A stretch of DNA of 64,000 nt. Source: Phyllobacterium endophyticum (GTDB lineage Bacteria; Pseudomonadota; Alphaproteobacteria; Rhizobiales; Rhizobiaceae). The notes beneath the pieces are model-generated. The model had not been told where the DNA came from, ran no database searches, and saw nothing but the letters and a program-made list of their open reading frames with translations. The DNA lies in contig NZ_PGGN01000001.1 in assembly GCF_003010935.1 (NCBI RefSeq), positions 124,001-188,000 of the forward strand, written 5' to 3'. Below are positions 9,764-21,468 of this stretch, one piece after another (the stretch's first letter is position 1; every line of letters starts with the position of its first letter). The position numbers and the translations under genes are program-made.

Positions 9764-9778
9764 TGTAATTTTATTACC
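9764..9778. promoter_or_regulatory. RpiR/HexR-like operator candidate before the isomerase gene
   Basis: The stretch TGTAATTTTATTACC contains GTAAT and ATTAC arms separated by TTT. It closely resembles the TGTAAT-N3-ATTACA pattern known for HexR, an RpiR-family regulator, and it lies 18 bp before the start of an operon whose third gene encodes an RpiR-family protein. Autoregulation through this site is an inference. Confidence 0.5.
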
Positions 9779-9795
9779 AAACAGGGAGGCTTGGT

Positions 9796-10416
9796 ATGTT
9801 GCGAGAACCCGTCGCTTGCATCGTGGATCCGCACGCCGGCGGGATGAGCGGGCATACCGGTCGTTACGAAAAGCGCTTGAGTGATCTCGGCGAACTTTAC
9901 GCCAACTTACAGGCACATACTGCCTTGGTGGCGCAACTCGGCGACCCGGTCGTTTACGCTGTGGAAGATTTCCGTCCCGGCAGCCACGGGGGCGATCTGA
10001 ATTTCGGCACGACCCGCATGAGCCCGGGGCGGGTGGACCAGGAATTTTTCCTCACGCGCGGCCACATTCATGCGAAGGCGGATCGGCCCGAGATTTATTA
10101 CGGACAGAGTGGCCACGGTTTGTTGCAGATGGAATCGCCTGATGGACAAACCCGCATTGTCGAAATCACGCCGCAAACCATGTGCTATGTGCCTCCATTC
10201 TGGATACATCGCTCCATCAACATCGGCCGCACCGATCTGGTCATGGTCTTCGCCTATCCCTCCGACAGTGGTCAGGATTACCGCATCATCGAAATGTCGA
10301 ATGGCATGCGCAATCGCGTCGTGAGTCACGGCGACGGCTGGAAACTGGTGGACAATACTTCTTACAAGCCACGCACAGCCGAAGATGTCGCGGCGCTCAT
10401 GAAAGACTACGTTTGA
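9796..10416 (+). CDS. Glucose-6-phosphate isomerase, cupin (archaeal) type
   Basis: A 206-residue cupin of the GPI family, which interconverts glucose 6-phosphate and fructose 6-phosphate and is unrelated to ordinary PGI. The metal ligands are visible: His90 and His92 in RGHIHAK, Glu99 in RPEIYY and His138 in PPFWIHRS. GTTRMSPGRVDQEFF just before them is the family hallmark. GGGAGG precedes the ATG at good spacing. It is the first gene of the rightward operon with an AroE-like dehydrogenase and an RpiR regulator, so its true substrate in this pathway may be another sugar phosphate. Confidence 0.88.
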   Translation: MLREPVACIVDPHAGGMSGHTGRYEKRLSDLGELYANLQAHTALVAQLGDPVVYAVEDFRPGSHGGDLNFGTTRMSPGRVDQEFFLTRGHIHAKADRPEIYYGQSGHGLLQMESPDGQTRIVEITPQTMCYVPPFWIHRSINIGRTDLVMVFAYPSDSGQDYRIIEMSNGMRNRVVSHGDGWKLVDNTSYKPRTAEDVAALMKDYV

Positions 10417-10443
10417 CGCCAAGCCTACCGAGGGGAAATGTAA

Positions 10444-11406
10444 GTGCTCTCTTACCATCCGGCGACGCAGCCCACGCTTTATTTCATCGGCGTTACCACC
10501 GGCAAAAGCTCGATCATGAAAGTGTTCCCCGCCTGGGCTGATTATCTCGGTCTCAAGGACGCGGTCATCAAGGGTATCGATTTCAAACTCCATGACGACC
10601 CGGCCGGATACCGGGAAGCCGTTTCTTTCATCCGGGAAGACCCGCTGTCCCTCGGCGCGCTGGTGACGACGCACAAGATCGATCTGTTTCAGGCATGCGG
10701 CGATATGTTCGATGAAATCGATCCGCTGGCGCAATTGATGGGTGAGACGAGCTGCATATCGAAGCGCGGAGGCAAGCTGATCTGTCACGCCAAGGACCCC
10801 ATATCATCTGGCCTCGCCATAGATGGCTTTCTTGGCGCGCGTTATTTCGGGCGCACCCAGGCGGACCTTTTCTGCATCGGCGCGGGCGGTTCGACCATTG
10901 CCATCACCTGGCATCTGATGCGAGCCTCGCGCGAAGGCGATGTCCCCACCCGGATCTTCGTCTCCGATCGCAGCGGGGATCGGCTGGACGAAATCCGCCG
11001 CGTTCATGCACAGATCGAGAGCGTCGTGCCCGTGGAGTATGTCTTGGCTCCCCAGACCGAAGCCAATGACGATGTGTTGCGTTCGCTCAAGCCCTGCTCT
11101 CTCGTCATCAATGCCACGGGCCTTGGCAAGGATTCGCCAGGCTCACCATTGTCCGGCGCCTGCGAGTTTCCCGAGAAATCCGTAGTGTGGGACCTCAACT
11201 ATCGAGGCGACCTCATTTTTCTCGATCAGGCGCGCCGACAGCAGCAGAGCGGAGATTTGCGAGTGATTGACGGCTGGACGTATTTCCTGCACGGCTGGAC
11301 GCAGGTCATCGCGGAAGTCTTCACCATAGACATTCCCGCCACCGGCCCCTCATTCGACCGGATCTCTGCGATCGCTCTCGAAGCATCGGAGCGCAGGGAT
11401 GCGTAG
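10444..11406 (+). CDS. Shikimate dehydrogenase-like oxidoreductase of the sugar locus
   Basis: A 320-residue protein with AroE architecture: an N-terminal substrate domain and a C-terminal Rossmann domain (FCIGAGGSTIAI near 142-153; INATGLG near 224-230). The start is GTG behind GAGGGGAAA. The substrate site differs from true shikimate dehydrogenase: the usual TxPxK segment reads VTTHK (Lys78 kept), and the GAVNT segment reads GETSCIS. It therefore probably oxidises or reduces a different polyol or sugar acid. Its position in a sugar operon, far from aromatic genes, supports this. The final codons overlap the regulator start. Confidence 0.78.
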   Translation: MLSYHPATQPTLYFIGVTTGKSSIMKVFPAWADYLGLKDAVIKGIDFKLHDDPAGYREAVSFIREDPLSLGALVTTHKIDLFQACGDMFDEIDPLAQLMGETSCISKRGGKLICHAKDPISSGLAIDGFLGARYFGRTQADLFCIGAGGSTIAITWHLMRASREGDVPTRIFVSDRSGDRLDEIRRVHAQIESVVPVEYVLAPQTEANDDVLRSLKPCSLVINATGLGKDSPGSPLSGACEFPEKSVVWDLNYRGDLIFLDQARRQQQSGDLRVIDGWTYFLHGWTQVIAEVFTIDIPATGPSFDRISAIALEASERRDA

Positions 11407-12310
11407 GGAAGCAACCGGTACCGAAACCGGCGCAAGCGCCGATCTCCGGAATGCCGGTGGCCGCAACATCATAGAGATCATACGCATGACGCGGGCGGCG
11501 CTACGCAAATCCGACCGCAAGGTCGCCGATATCGTCCTGCACGATCCTCAGCGTATCCTCAAGGCAACGGTCGGCGAGACAGCAACCCTGGCACAGGTCA
11601 GCCAGCCCACCGTCCTGCGTTTTGCCACTGCCATCGGTTGCAAGGGCTTCCGCGACTTCAAGATAAGGCTCGCGCAGAGTCTCGCCTTGGGCACTCCTGC
11701 GACCCACTCGGTCCTGCTTGGCACGGATGAGCCGGAGACCGTGGCGGAGAAGATATTCGACTATACCATGACCAGCCTCGACTGGGCGCGATCCCACCTC
11801 GACAAGGCCGCCATGCTCAAGGCTATCGATTTGCTTGCGAAAGCGCGCACCATCGAATTTTTCGGGTTCGGCGCTTCCGGAATTGTGGCGCGTGACGCTC
11901 AGCAGAAGTTCCCGCTTTTTGGCGTGCCGTGCGGGGCTCAGCTCGATTCGCACCAGCAAATCATGGTAGCCTCGATGATGAAAGAAGGTGACGTCGCCTT
12001 CGTCATTTCCAACACCGGAACGACGCGCTCGATCATGGAGATCGCCCGGATCGCTCGCGAAAATGGCGCTGCCGTTATTTGCCTGACCGGGTCGGATTCG
12101 CCGCTTGCCAGCTGTTGTGATGTGGCTCTTATCGTCGAGACGCTGGAGAACACCAATATGTACACGCCGACGATCTCGCGTATCGCCGCGCTCGTCGTCA
12201 TCGATGTTCTTTCGACCAGCGTAGCCATGCGCCGCCCGGTCGAGGATCAGGCCCGGATCCACAATATGAAGCGGCAATTGAGCGACATGCGCAAGGATCA
12301 GCCAACCTGA
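11399..12310 (+). CDS. RpiR-family transcriptional regulator (HTH + SIS)
   Basis: A 303-residue regulator. Residues about 20-95 form the RpiR helix-turn-helix domain (RKSDRKVADIVLHDP, then TLAQVSQPTVLRFATAIGCKGFRDFK), and residues about 125-270 form an SIS sugar-phosphate-binding domain (ARTIEFFGFGASG, DVAFVISNTGTTRSIMEIA). Such proteins sense a phosphorylated sugar. It overlaps the end of the dehydrogenase gene by 8 nt, so it is co-transcribed with the enzymes. A later start is possible because the first 20 residues are not family-like. It probably controls both arms of the divergent locus. Confidence 0.92.
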   Translation: MRREATGTETGASADLRNAGGRNIIEIIRMTRAALRKSDRKVADIVLHDPQRILKATVGETATLAQVSQPTVLRFATAIGCKGFRDFKIRLAQSLALGTPATHSVLLGTDEPETVAEKIFDYTMTSLDWARSHLDKAAMLKAIDLLAKARTIEFFGFGASGIVARDAQQKFPLFGVPCGAQLDSHQQIMVASMMKEGDVAFVISNTGTTRSIMEIARIARENGAAVICLTGSDSPLASCCDVALIVETLENTNMYTPTISRIAALVVIDVLSTSVAMRRPVEDQARIHNMKRQLSDMRKDQPT

Positions 12311-12329
12311 CGGCAGCTCTGGGTGATTG

Positions 12330-13082
12330 CTACGCAGCCATCTCGTAGATGATCCGGTCGCGTCCCTGGTTCTTGGCGCGATAAAGGCATGTATCGGCAG
12401 CATTCACAAGTTGCTCGAGTGACTGCCCCGGCTGGTGAAACGAGACGCCGATACTTACCGTGACCGACAGTTCCTCTCTGCCGATCCTTCGCGAGATTCC
12501 CCTCACGTCCTGCAATATCGCGTGCGCAACCCACGCGGCCTTGCCGTAGTCGGCATCTGCCAGAAAAACCGCGAACTCCTCGCCGCCAAAGCGCGCACCG
12601 ACGTCGCGCCGGCCAAGCCGCTTGCCAATGAGCGATCCGATTTCCTGAAGCACGTCATCGCCCGCCGCATGGCCGAAGCGGTCGTTCACCGACTTGAAAT
12701 GATCCGCGTCGATGTAAAGAACGGCCCCGGCACTTATGGCGGGATTATTCCGGAGGATCATATCCTCTACCCGCAGATAGAACTCATGTCGCGTCGAAAG
12801 CCCCGTCATGCCGTCTTTGCGAAATGCGGTGTCAAGTGCATGAGCCATGAGCTTGAGCCGGTAGTTCAGCGCTACGAGAACGGCGCCAAGCGGGCCACCA
12901 ACGACAAGGACAATCACACTCGTTAGGATGATCGTCTTTCCAAGGCTGTCATAACCGCCCAGTTTGAAAAACAGGCCTGCCAGTCCGCTGGCCAATACAC
13001 AACCGAGGCCGAGCAGAAGCAGGATTTGCCTGATAGGCGGCAAGTCGCCAAATATCGTCATCCAGCGATTGAACGTGTTCAT
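12330..13082 (-). CDS. Membrane-anchored diguanylate cyclase (GGDEF)
   Basis: A 250-residue protein with two N-terminal transmembrane helices (about 19-41 and 48-70) and a C-terminal GGDEF domain from about residue 88. The active-site motif is an intact GGEEF within ARFGGEEFAVF, and the substrate-site segment YIDADHFKSVNDRFGHAAGD is complete, so it should make cyclic di-GMP. The inhibitory RxxD motif expected five residues before GGEEF is not present: the sequence there is LGRRD, with Gly at the Arg position. No EAL domain or obvious sensor domain is present. The gene converges with the RpiR gene. Confidence 0.93.
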   Translation of the reverse strand: MNTFNRWMTIFGDLPPIRQILLLLGLGCVLASGLAGLFFKLGGYDSLGKTIILTSVIVLVVGGPLGAVLVALNYRLKLMAHALDTAFRKDGMTGLSTRHEFYLRVEDMILRNNPAISAGAVLYIDADHFKSVNDRFGHAAGDDVLQEIGSLIGKRLGRRDVGARFGGEEFAVFLADADYGKAAWVAHAILQDVRGISRRIGREELSVTVSIGVSFHQPGQSLEQLVNAADTCLYRAKNQGRDRIIYEMAA

Positions 13083-13183
13083 CGATGCCTTCCACAGATG
13101 CGGTGCGGCACCTTATAGGCACACAAAGTGAAAGATGCGGTAAATGCATGCCCTACCGCATCCGTGATAGCTGGCCATTGCGA

Positions 13184-14041
13184 CTAGGCGGGATCGGCTC
13201 CCATGACCAGGCCTTCGATGTCGTGCTTCTGGGTGACGGGAACGAGCTTGTCGACCACGCGGCAAACCAGATGCTCGCGGACAGAGGGCGGGAGGCCGTC
13301 AAAGTAATCCTGCGTCACCATCAGATCGTGCAGTTCGGCGTGCCCTGCGCCCGGAGCGTCCACGCCCAGTACCATGACCGGCCGGGCAATCGGTGAAGCA
13401 TGCTCGGTTCCCCGGTGCACCGTCAGCGCCGAGCGACAGGATATGTCGCCAAGTTGCGGAAACTTCCGTACGGCCCGCTCCTGGAACGTCGGCCATATAT
13501 CCTTTGGCGGGAACATCTCATGCTTCCATTCGCGTCCATCTTCATACTGCGTACCGGGAGCAATTTCGAAGGGTCCCATGTCTTCCGTCACGTCCACGCC
13601 CGTCAGGTTGAACGCCAGCGATGTAATGCGCCGCCCCTCATAGGTCTCGCGAGGCGATGGGAAATCACGATGCCAGGGCTGGTACTTCGCGCCCTGAAAG
13701 GGCACATCGAAACCGATTTCGACGATCTGGTAGTCCTTGCCAAGCGCGTTCTCGCACATGCCGACCACCCAAGGGTGCGTGACCAGGTCGACGAAGCCAC
13801 CGAACTCTTCCGGATGGATCTCGACATACCAGCGCCGCGGCCCCCGGCCGACCGCTCCACCCGGCCGCTGTATCGCCGACCAGAACGCGTTCATCATGTC
13901 CTCGCGCATGCTTTCCGCCCACTCTCGTGAAAAGGCGGCTTTCTTGCCAACAATACCGTCCGTTCTCAAAGTATCGAGATCCTGGGCAAGATCGAGGCCA
14001 CCCTCGTTCGTCGATTTTTGTGAAAATTGAGCACCAGCCAT
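13184..14041 (-). CDS. Phytanoyl-CoA dioxygenase (PhyH) family protein
   Basis: A 285-residue Fe(II)/2-oxoglutarate dioxygenase. The iron ligands are His124 and Asp126 in PWHRDF and, most likely, His209 in TVHRG, with Arg220 in SPIARP binding 2-oxoglutarate. Bacterial PhyH proteins hydroxylate varied small molecules, so the substrate is unknown. It stands alone, with no acyl-CoA or ectoine genes nearby. A 20-bp near-perfect palindrome lies 40-59 bp upstream of the start and overlaps a TATAAT-like box, suggesting specific regulation. Confidence 0.87.
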   Translation of the reverse strand: MAGAQFSQKSTNEGGLDLAQDLDTLRTDGIVGKKAAFSREWAESMREDMMNAFWSAIQRPGGAVGRGPRRWYVEIHPEEFGGFVDLVTHPWVVGMCENALGKDYQIVEIGFDVPFQGAKYQPWHRDFPSPRETYEGRRITSLAFNLTGVDVTEDMGPFEIAPGTQYEDGREWKHEMFPPKDIWPTFQERAVRKFPQLGDISCRSALTVHRGTEHASPIARPVMVLGVDAPGAGHAELHDLMVTQDYFDGLPPSVREHLVCRVVDKLVPVTQKHDIEGLVMGADPA

Positions 14042-14080
14042 AACTGCCTCCCTACGCGGCTCTTATCATCCAACGATGAC

Positions 14081-14100
14081 TGATTTATAATTATAAGTCA
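14081..14100. promoter_or_regulatory. 20-bp palindromic operator candidate upstream of the PhyH gene
   Basis: TGATTTATAATTATAAGTCA is symmetrical except for one mismatched pair; its 12-bp centre TTATAATTATAA is perfect. On the minus strand it contains TTATAAT, which could be the -10 box of the dioxygenase promoter, so a repressor bound here would block transcription. Confidence 0.5.
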
Positions 14101-14154
14101 AAACTTAGCAGCATTGTGGCGTCGCTCGCGTCGCGTTGTGGTGGTTCGACCTGG

Positions 14155-14940
14155 TCATCCGCCAAATGCGGTCCTTATGCTGTGCCAGGCAGCATCCTTG
14201 GCCTGAATGAAAGCTGGAGGCGTCTCCATCAAGGGCGGCTCGCTTCGGCGCTTTCCATCTTGGACCAGCGTCAGAATCCGTATCTCGCCGTCCGTATAAT
14301 AGGGGCTGCCCTCGCCGTTGCGGCCATTGAGTGTCGGTCCCACACCCGAGACCTGATAGATTGCCTCCGCCATGCCGGCTTTCGTCAGACTATCGGCGAA
14401 GAAATCTCTTTCTGCGTCGATATCCGGTCCTATGTCATGGGTCACCTGGCCTGTGTAGTCGCTGAGGCCAACATGCTGGTCGAATGTCGCGGAGCCGAGC
14501 CAGACAGGGCGTCCTTCGACACCCGTTTCAAGAACTCTCCACAGGCGAACGTGATGGCGCTGGCGCGCACTGGTACCCACTGGCATTTCGTAAGCGAGAT
14601 CCTCGCGCCGGCCATCATAATAAAGCGGGCTTACAGGCGCGGCATGGTAGGGCCGGTCGAGGATCACGCTGCCAATGATGTCGATACTGGAGCGCAGTGT
14701 GACAGGGTCGGCGGGATACCAGGAAGCAGCATGCATCGCACGGATGATATCCTCACGATCAGCCACCAGTCCGACGTTCAAGGGATCGCCAGGGATCCCG
14801 CGGCCGGTCTTTGTCACCATGGGGTGATCGGCTAGCCCCGGCTGTCGTTCATAGTGGGCCCAGACCGCCGGGAGCGCCACATAGGCGAGCAGAACATAGG
14901 CAGCGACGATAATCCCGGCACCAATCAACAGACGTTTCAT
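14155..14940 (-). CDS. Membrane-anchored LssY_C-like protein
   Basis: A 261-residue protein with one N-terminal transmembrane segment or uncleaved signal (residues 3-26) and a large exported domain. GDPLNVGLVADREDIIRAMHAASWYPADP (51-79) and the later DQHVGLSDYTGQVTHDIGPDIDAERDFFADSL match the pattern of the LssY C-terminal domain, which occurs alone or behind phosphatase/DedA domains. No biochemical function is established for this part. The start follows a very G-rich segment (GCGGGGGCGGGG). The role is unknown. Confidence 0.68.
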   Translation of the reverse strand: MKRLLIGAGIIVAAYVLLAYVALPAVWAHYERQPGLADHPMVTKTGRGIPGDPLNVGLVADREDIIRAMHAASWYPADPVTLRSSIDIIGSVILDRPYHAAPVSPLYYDGRREDLAYEMPVGTSARQRHHVRLWRVLETGVEGRPVWLGSATFDQHVGLSDYTGQVTHDIGPDIDAERDFFADSLTKAGMAEAIYQVSGVGPTLNGRNGEGSPYYTDGEIRILTLVQDGKRRSEPPLMETPPAFIQAKDAAWHSIRTAFGG

Positions 14941-15196
14941 CCCCGCCCCCGCTTTGCTGCGTCAACCTGCAGTTTAGTGCCTTTCGGGCATAAACGGAAC
15001 GAGTTCTATTGTTCCCGCTGGCGAGAGGATCACGCGAAAGGGTGTGTGGATTTAATGGTCCATCGTCGGGCCCTGCGACAAGTTCGTTGCCGCTGCTGCT
15101 TCATCGGAAAAAGAGACCGCGTTCGGGGGTCAGTGCTTCAACTGAGAGCCTGCGAGGCACCCATATGGCAAGTCGGGAAAAACCAAAACCGGGCGT

Positions 15197-15433
15197 CTAC
15201 TCCATATCGATGGCTTCACCGGCTTTGTAGAGGATTGTAGGGGGACTCTTTTCATCGGGGCCAGCCTGACGGCTCCAGGCAATGACGCCGTCATGCTTCG
15301 ACGCCAATTCCTTTGCAGCATCTACCGCCTGGTCCTCACTTTCGAACCGCTGCGGTTCGCCGGCCGGAAAGAGCACGCCGGCATCATCCTTGTCGAAGGC
15401 CACGACAGCAATCATGGTTGTTGAGTCAGTCAT
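15197..15433 (-). CDS. Small conserved hypothetical protein
   Basis: A 78-residue acidic soluble protein (MTDSTTMIAVVAFDKDDAG...). It has an alpha/beta composition with one Trp and no Cys, no signal peptide and no catalytic motif that I recognise. The ATG is preceded by GGAG at about 9 nt. It lies next to the ATP synthase operon on the same strand but beyond that operon's terminator, so it is a separate transcription unit. Codon use looks like that of its neighbours, so I consider it real, but I cannot assign a function. Confidence 0.65.
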   Translation of the reverse strand: MTDSTTMIAVVAFDKDDAGVLFPAGEPQRFESEDQAVDAAKELASKHDGVIAWSRQAGPDEKSPPTILYKAGEAIDME

Positions 15434-15553
15434 GGGATTCTGGCTCCGTGCTGGACAGTGTCACACAGGAACCGGGTACCGGCGCCTTTGTTCCCTGTGC
15501 GAGCTGGCTATTTCTCTCCAAGGGCGAATATCGGCGGCAACAGCCAATAAAAA

Positions 15554-15571
15554 AGCGGGCCCTTGCCCGCT
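15554..15571 (-). terminator. Intrinsic terminator of the atp operon
   Basis: A perfect 7-bp stem AGCGGGC / GCCCGCT with a 4-nt loop lies 26 nt after the atpC stop and is followed on the minus strand by a run of T. This is a textbook rho-independent terminator. Confidence 0.85.
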
Positions 15572-15597
15572 TTGCCTTTTTATATTGTAATGGAGGA

Positions 15598-16005
15598 TCA
15601 AACAGCCTTGATGGCTTCCTCAAGTGTCTTCAGTTGGCCGAGTAGGTCTTCCGCCTTGGCCCGATCTTCGCGAGTGGTCGCATCTTCGAAATCTTCCTGC
15701 GCGTCCTTTATGCGGTTCTGCAACTCGTCGGCCTTTATGTCGGTGACGTGTACCGCCGATTCCGCGAGCAGCGTGCAACCGTCAGGTGTAATGTCGACAA
15801 AGCCGCCAAAAACCACATAGCTGTCCGGCTTCCCGTCCGGAGTCTTCACGGTAACAACGCCCGGCTTCACGGTCGCCATCAATGGCGCATGATGCGCCAT
15901 GACGGTCATGTAGCCCTCGGTGCCCGGAACGACAACCTCGATGATCTGCTCTGAAAGAAGCAGACGCTCTGGTGAAACGAGTTCGAACTGAAAGGCTTCT
16001 GCCAT
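15598..16005 (-). CDS. atpC: ATP synthase F1 epsilon subunit
   Basis: A 135-residue epsilon subunit of the F1 ATPase central stalk. The N-terminal beta-sandwich is recognisable (FQFELVSPERLLLSEQIIEVVVPGTEGYMTVMAHHAPLMATVKPGVV), followed by the C-terminal helical hairpin. I chose the ATG at 16005, giving MAEAFQFE as in relatives; an in-frame GTG three codons upstream (16014) is possible. It is the last gene of atpHAGDC and is separated from atpD by a terminator-like hairpin, unlike the tight spacing of the other genes. Confidence 0.95.
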   Translation of the reverse strand: MAEAFQFELVSPERLLLSEQIIEVVVPGTEGYMTVMAHHAPLMATVKPGVVTVKTPDGKPDSYVVFGGFVDITPDGCTLLAESAVHVTDIKADELQNRIKDAQEDFEDATTREDRAKAEDLLGQLKTLEEAIKAV

Positions 16006-16034
16006 GGTATTCACTCAAATCCTGTGGGCGAAAA

Positions 16035-16052
16035 GGCGGGCCGCAGCCCGCC
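16035..16052 (-). terminator. Terminator-like hairpin between atpD and atpC
   Basis: A perfect 7-bp stem GGCGGGC / GCCCGCC with a 4-nt loop starts 14 nt after the atpD stop and is followed on the minus strand by TTTTCG. It would partly terminate or stall transcription before atpC, or stabilise the upstream mRNA. Confidence 0.6.
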
Positions 16053-16065
16053 ATCAGTCATGAGG

Positions 16066-17706
<1,641 letters not shown>

Positions 17707-17718
17707 TTACCTTCGCGA

Positions 17719-18597
17719 TTAGAGCGCTTCCGCGCCCGAAATGATTTCAATCAGTTCTTTGGTGATCTGGGCCTGACGCTGGCGGTTGTACGACATTGTC
17801 AGCTTGTTGATCATGTCACCGGCATTGCGGGTTGCGTTGTCCATGGCGGACATGCGCGCACCCTGTTCCGATGCCGCGTTTTCAAGGAGAGCGCGAAAAA
17901 CCTGGACGGATATATTACGCGGGATCAGATCGCCGAGGATGGCAGCCGGATCCGGCTCATATTCATAAACTGCATCGCCTGCGCTCTCCGGCTCGACATC
18001 GCCGATGGCACTGGCAGGAATAAGCTGCTGGGCAGTCGGGATCTGTGCGATAACCGACTTGAACTCCGAATAGAACAGCGTCGCCACGTCGAACGCGCCT
18101 TCATTGAAGAGCGTGATGATCTTGTGTCCGATCTCGTCGGCATTGACAAAACCGAGGGTTTTGACTTCACGCAGATTCACATGATCGATGATGTTCTTGC
18201 CAAGATCGCGGCGCAGAATGTCTGCGCCCTTCTTGCCGACAGTGATGATCTTGACCGTCTTGCCGTCAGCAAGGAGCCGGCGCGCATGGTCGCGTGCCAG
18301 CCGTGCAATCTGCGCGTTGAAACCGCCGCACAGGCCACGTTCCGAAGTGCACACGATAAGCAGATGCACGTCGTCCTTGCCGGTTCCGCTCATCAGCACC
18401 GGCGCATCATCGCCGTCTACATTGGAAGCGATATTCGCCAGGACCGCAGCCATGCGCTGCGAATAGGGACGAGCGGCTTCCGCAGCTTCCTGCGCACGAC
18501 GCAGCTTCGCCGCGGCGACCATTTGCATCGCCTTGGTGATTTTCTGCGTCGCCTTGACCGAGGCGATCCGGTTTCTCAGATCCTTTAACGAAGGCAT
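17719..18597 (-). CDS. atpG: ATP synthase F1 gamma subunit
   Basis: A 292-residue gamma subunit, the rotor of F1. The N-terminal coiled-coil strand [36 protein letters not shown] and the C-terminal helix [43 protein letters not shown] are both typical and complete. It lies 21 nt downstream of atpA and 18 nt upstream of atpD in the atpHAGDC operon. Confidence 0.97.
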   Translation of the reverse strand: MPSLKDLRNRIASVKATQKITKAMQMVAAAKLRRAQEAAEAARPYSQRMAAVLANIASNVDGDDAPVLMSGTGKDDVHLLIVCTSERGLCGGFNAQIARLARDHARRLLADGKTVKIITVGKKGADILRRDLGKNIIDHVNLREVKTLGFVNADEIGHKIITLFNEGAFDVATLFYSEFKSVIAQIPTAQQLIPASAIGDVEPESAGDAVYEYEPDPAAILGDLIPRNISVQVFRALLENAASEQGARMSAMDNATRNAGDMINKLTMSYNRQRQAQITKELIEIISGAEAL

Positions 18598-18618
18598 CCG
18601 TTCATCCCGTCCGTAATG

Positions 18619-20708
<2,090 letters not shown>

Positions 20709-20953
20709 GAACGACAAGCTCTCTGCGTTGACGCCAAAAATCTGGAAACCGGAAAGGATTTTCGGTCAAATCTTTGGCATTATTGATTATTTTACCGCCG
20801 AAGGCACAACCCGAGAGCCGTATCCGACGAGATTTGAATGCCGTCTAGCATAGGAACACAGGACTCGCAACACGCGAATCCCCTAAAATGGACGTCCGAA
20901 TCGCCGCAGCTTCCGATAATCATGACTCGCCGAATCAACTAATTCCGGCGGGC

Positions 20954-21343
20954 CTATCCGACAAAGCCGAAAGCGAACAGCAAAGGCCCCGCGGCGAGCG
21001 CGATTTCAACAATGACGGATATCCAGTTATAGAGCGTATTGCCCCGATCCGATAACATCGAAATGAGTCTTCCGAACACTGTAAAGCCCCAGGAAACGCC
21101 GAGTGCAATCCAGAGAAAAGGCTGCGAGAAAACCAGCGCGCTCAGGCCGAGCCCTAGATAGAACCCGGCAAAAGTTGCACGTATTTCGGATATGGCTTCG
21201 GGCCGCTCAGGCTTTGTCTGCAAGCGCATGATCTTGAGCGCGGCACGCGGCGCGAAAAACAGGACCAGCCCGATGAGGACCGTTACGGCCGCTGACAGCC
21301 AAGCCAGCCATTCGCCCGTAGTCCCCGGCCAATAGAGTTCCAT
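20954..21343 (-). CDS. Small four-helix membrane protein, DUF4345-like
   Basis: A 129-residue integral membrane protein with four hydrophobic segments (about 12-30, 55-72, 75-90 and 104-126). After the first helix comes a conserved-looking APRAALKIMRLQTKPERPEAISEIRATFAGFYLGLGL segment, which resembles DUF4345-type proteins of rhizobia. No enzyme motif or transport signature is visible. It lies between the atp operon and priA as a single gene. I do not know its function. Confidence 0.65.
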   Translation of the reverse strand: MELYWPGTTGEWLAWLSAAVTVLIGLVLFFAPRAALKIMRLQTKPERPEAISEIRATFAGFYLGLGLSALVFSQPFLWIALGVSWGFTVFGRLISMLSDRGNTLYNWISVIVEIALAAGPLLFAFGFVG

Positions 21344-21468
21344 TTATATCCCCTCCCCAAAATACCTGTGGTAGCGCCGCCCCAAAACTCGTCACGGGGT
21401 GGCGAGAATGATTATTGTCGAGCACCGGAGCACAGAAAATCGTAATTTGCAGCCCGCCATGGTTGGTT

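Noticed and set aside
9654-9778. Treating both sugar-locus palindromes as the same operator
   Set aside because: The half-sites are shared but the spacing differs (overlapping arms versus three-base spacer), so they are reported as separate candidates.
9672-9884. 70-codon ORF in the divergent sugar promoter region
   Set aside because: It covers operator palindromes and overlaps the isomerase gene in another frame; no ribosome site and no family resemblance.
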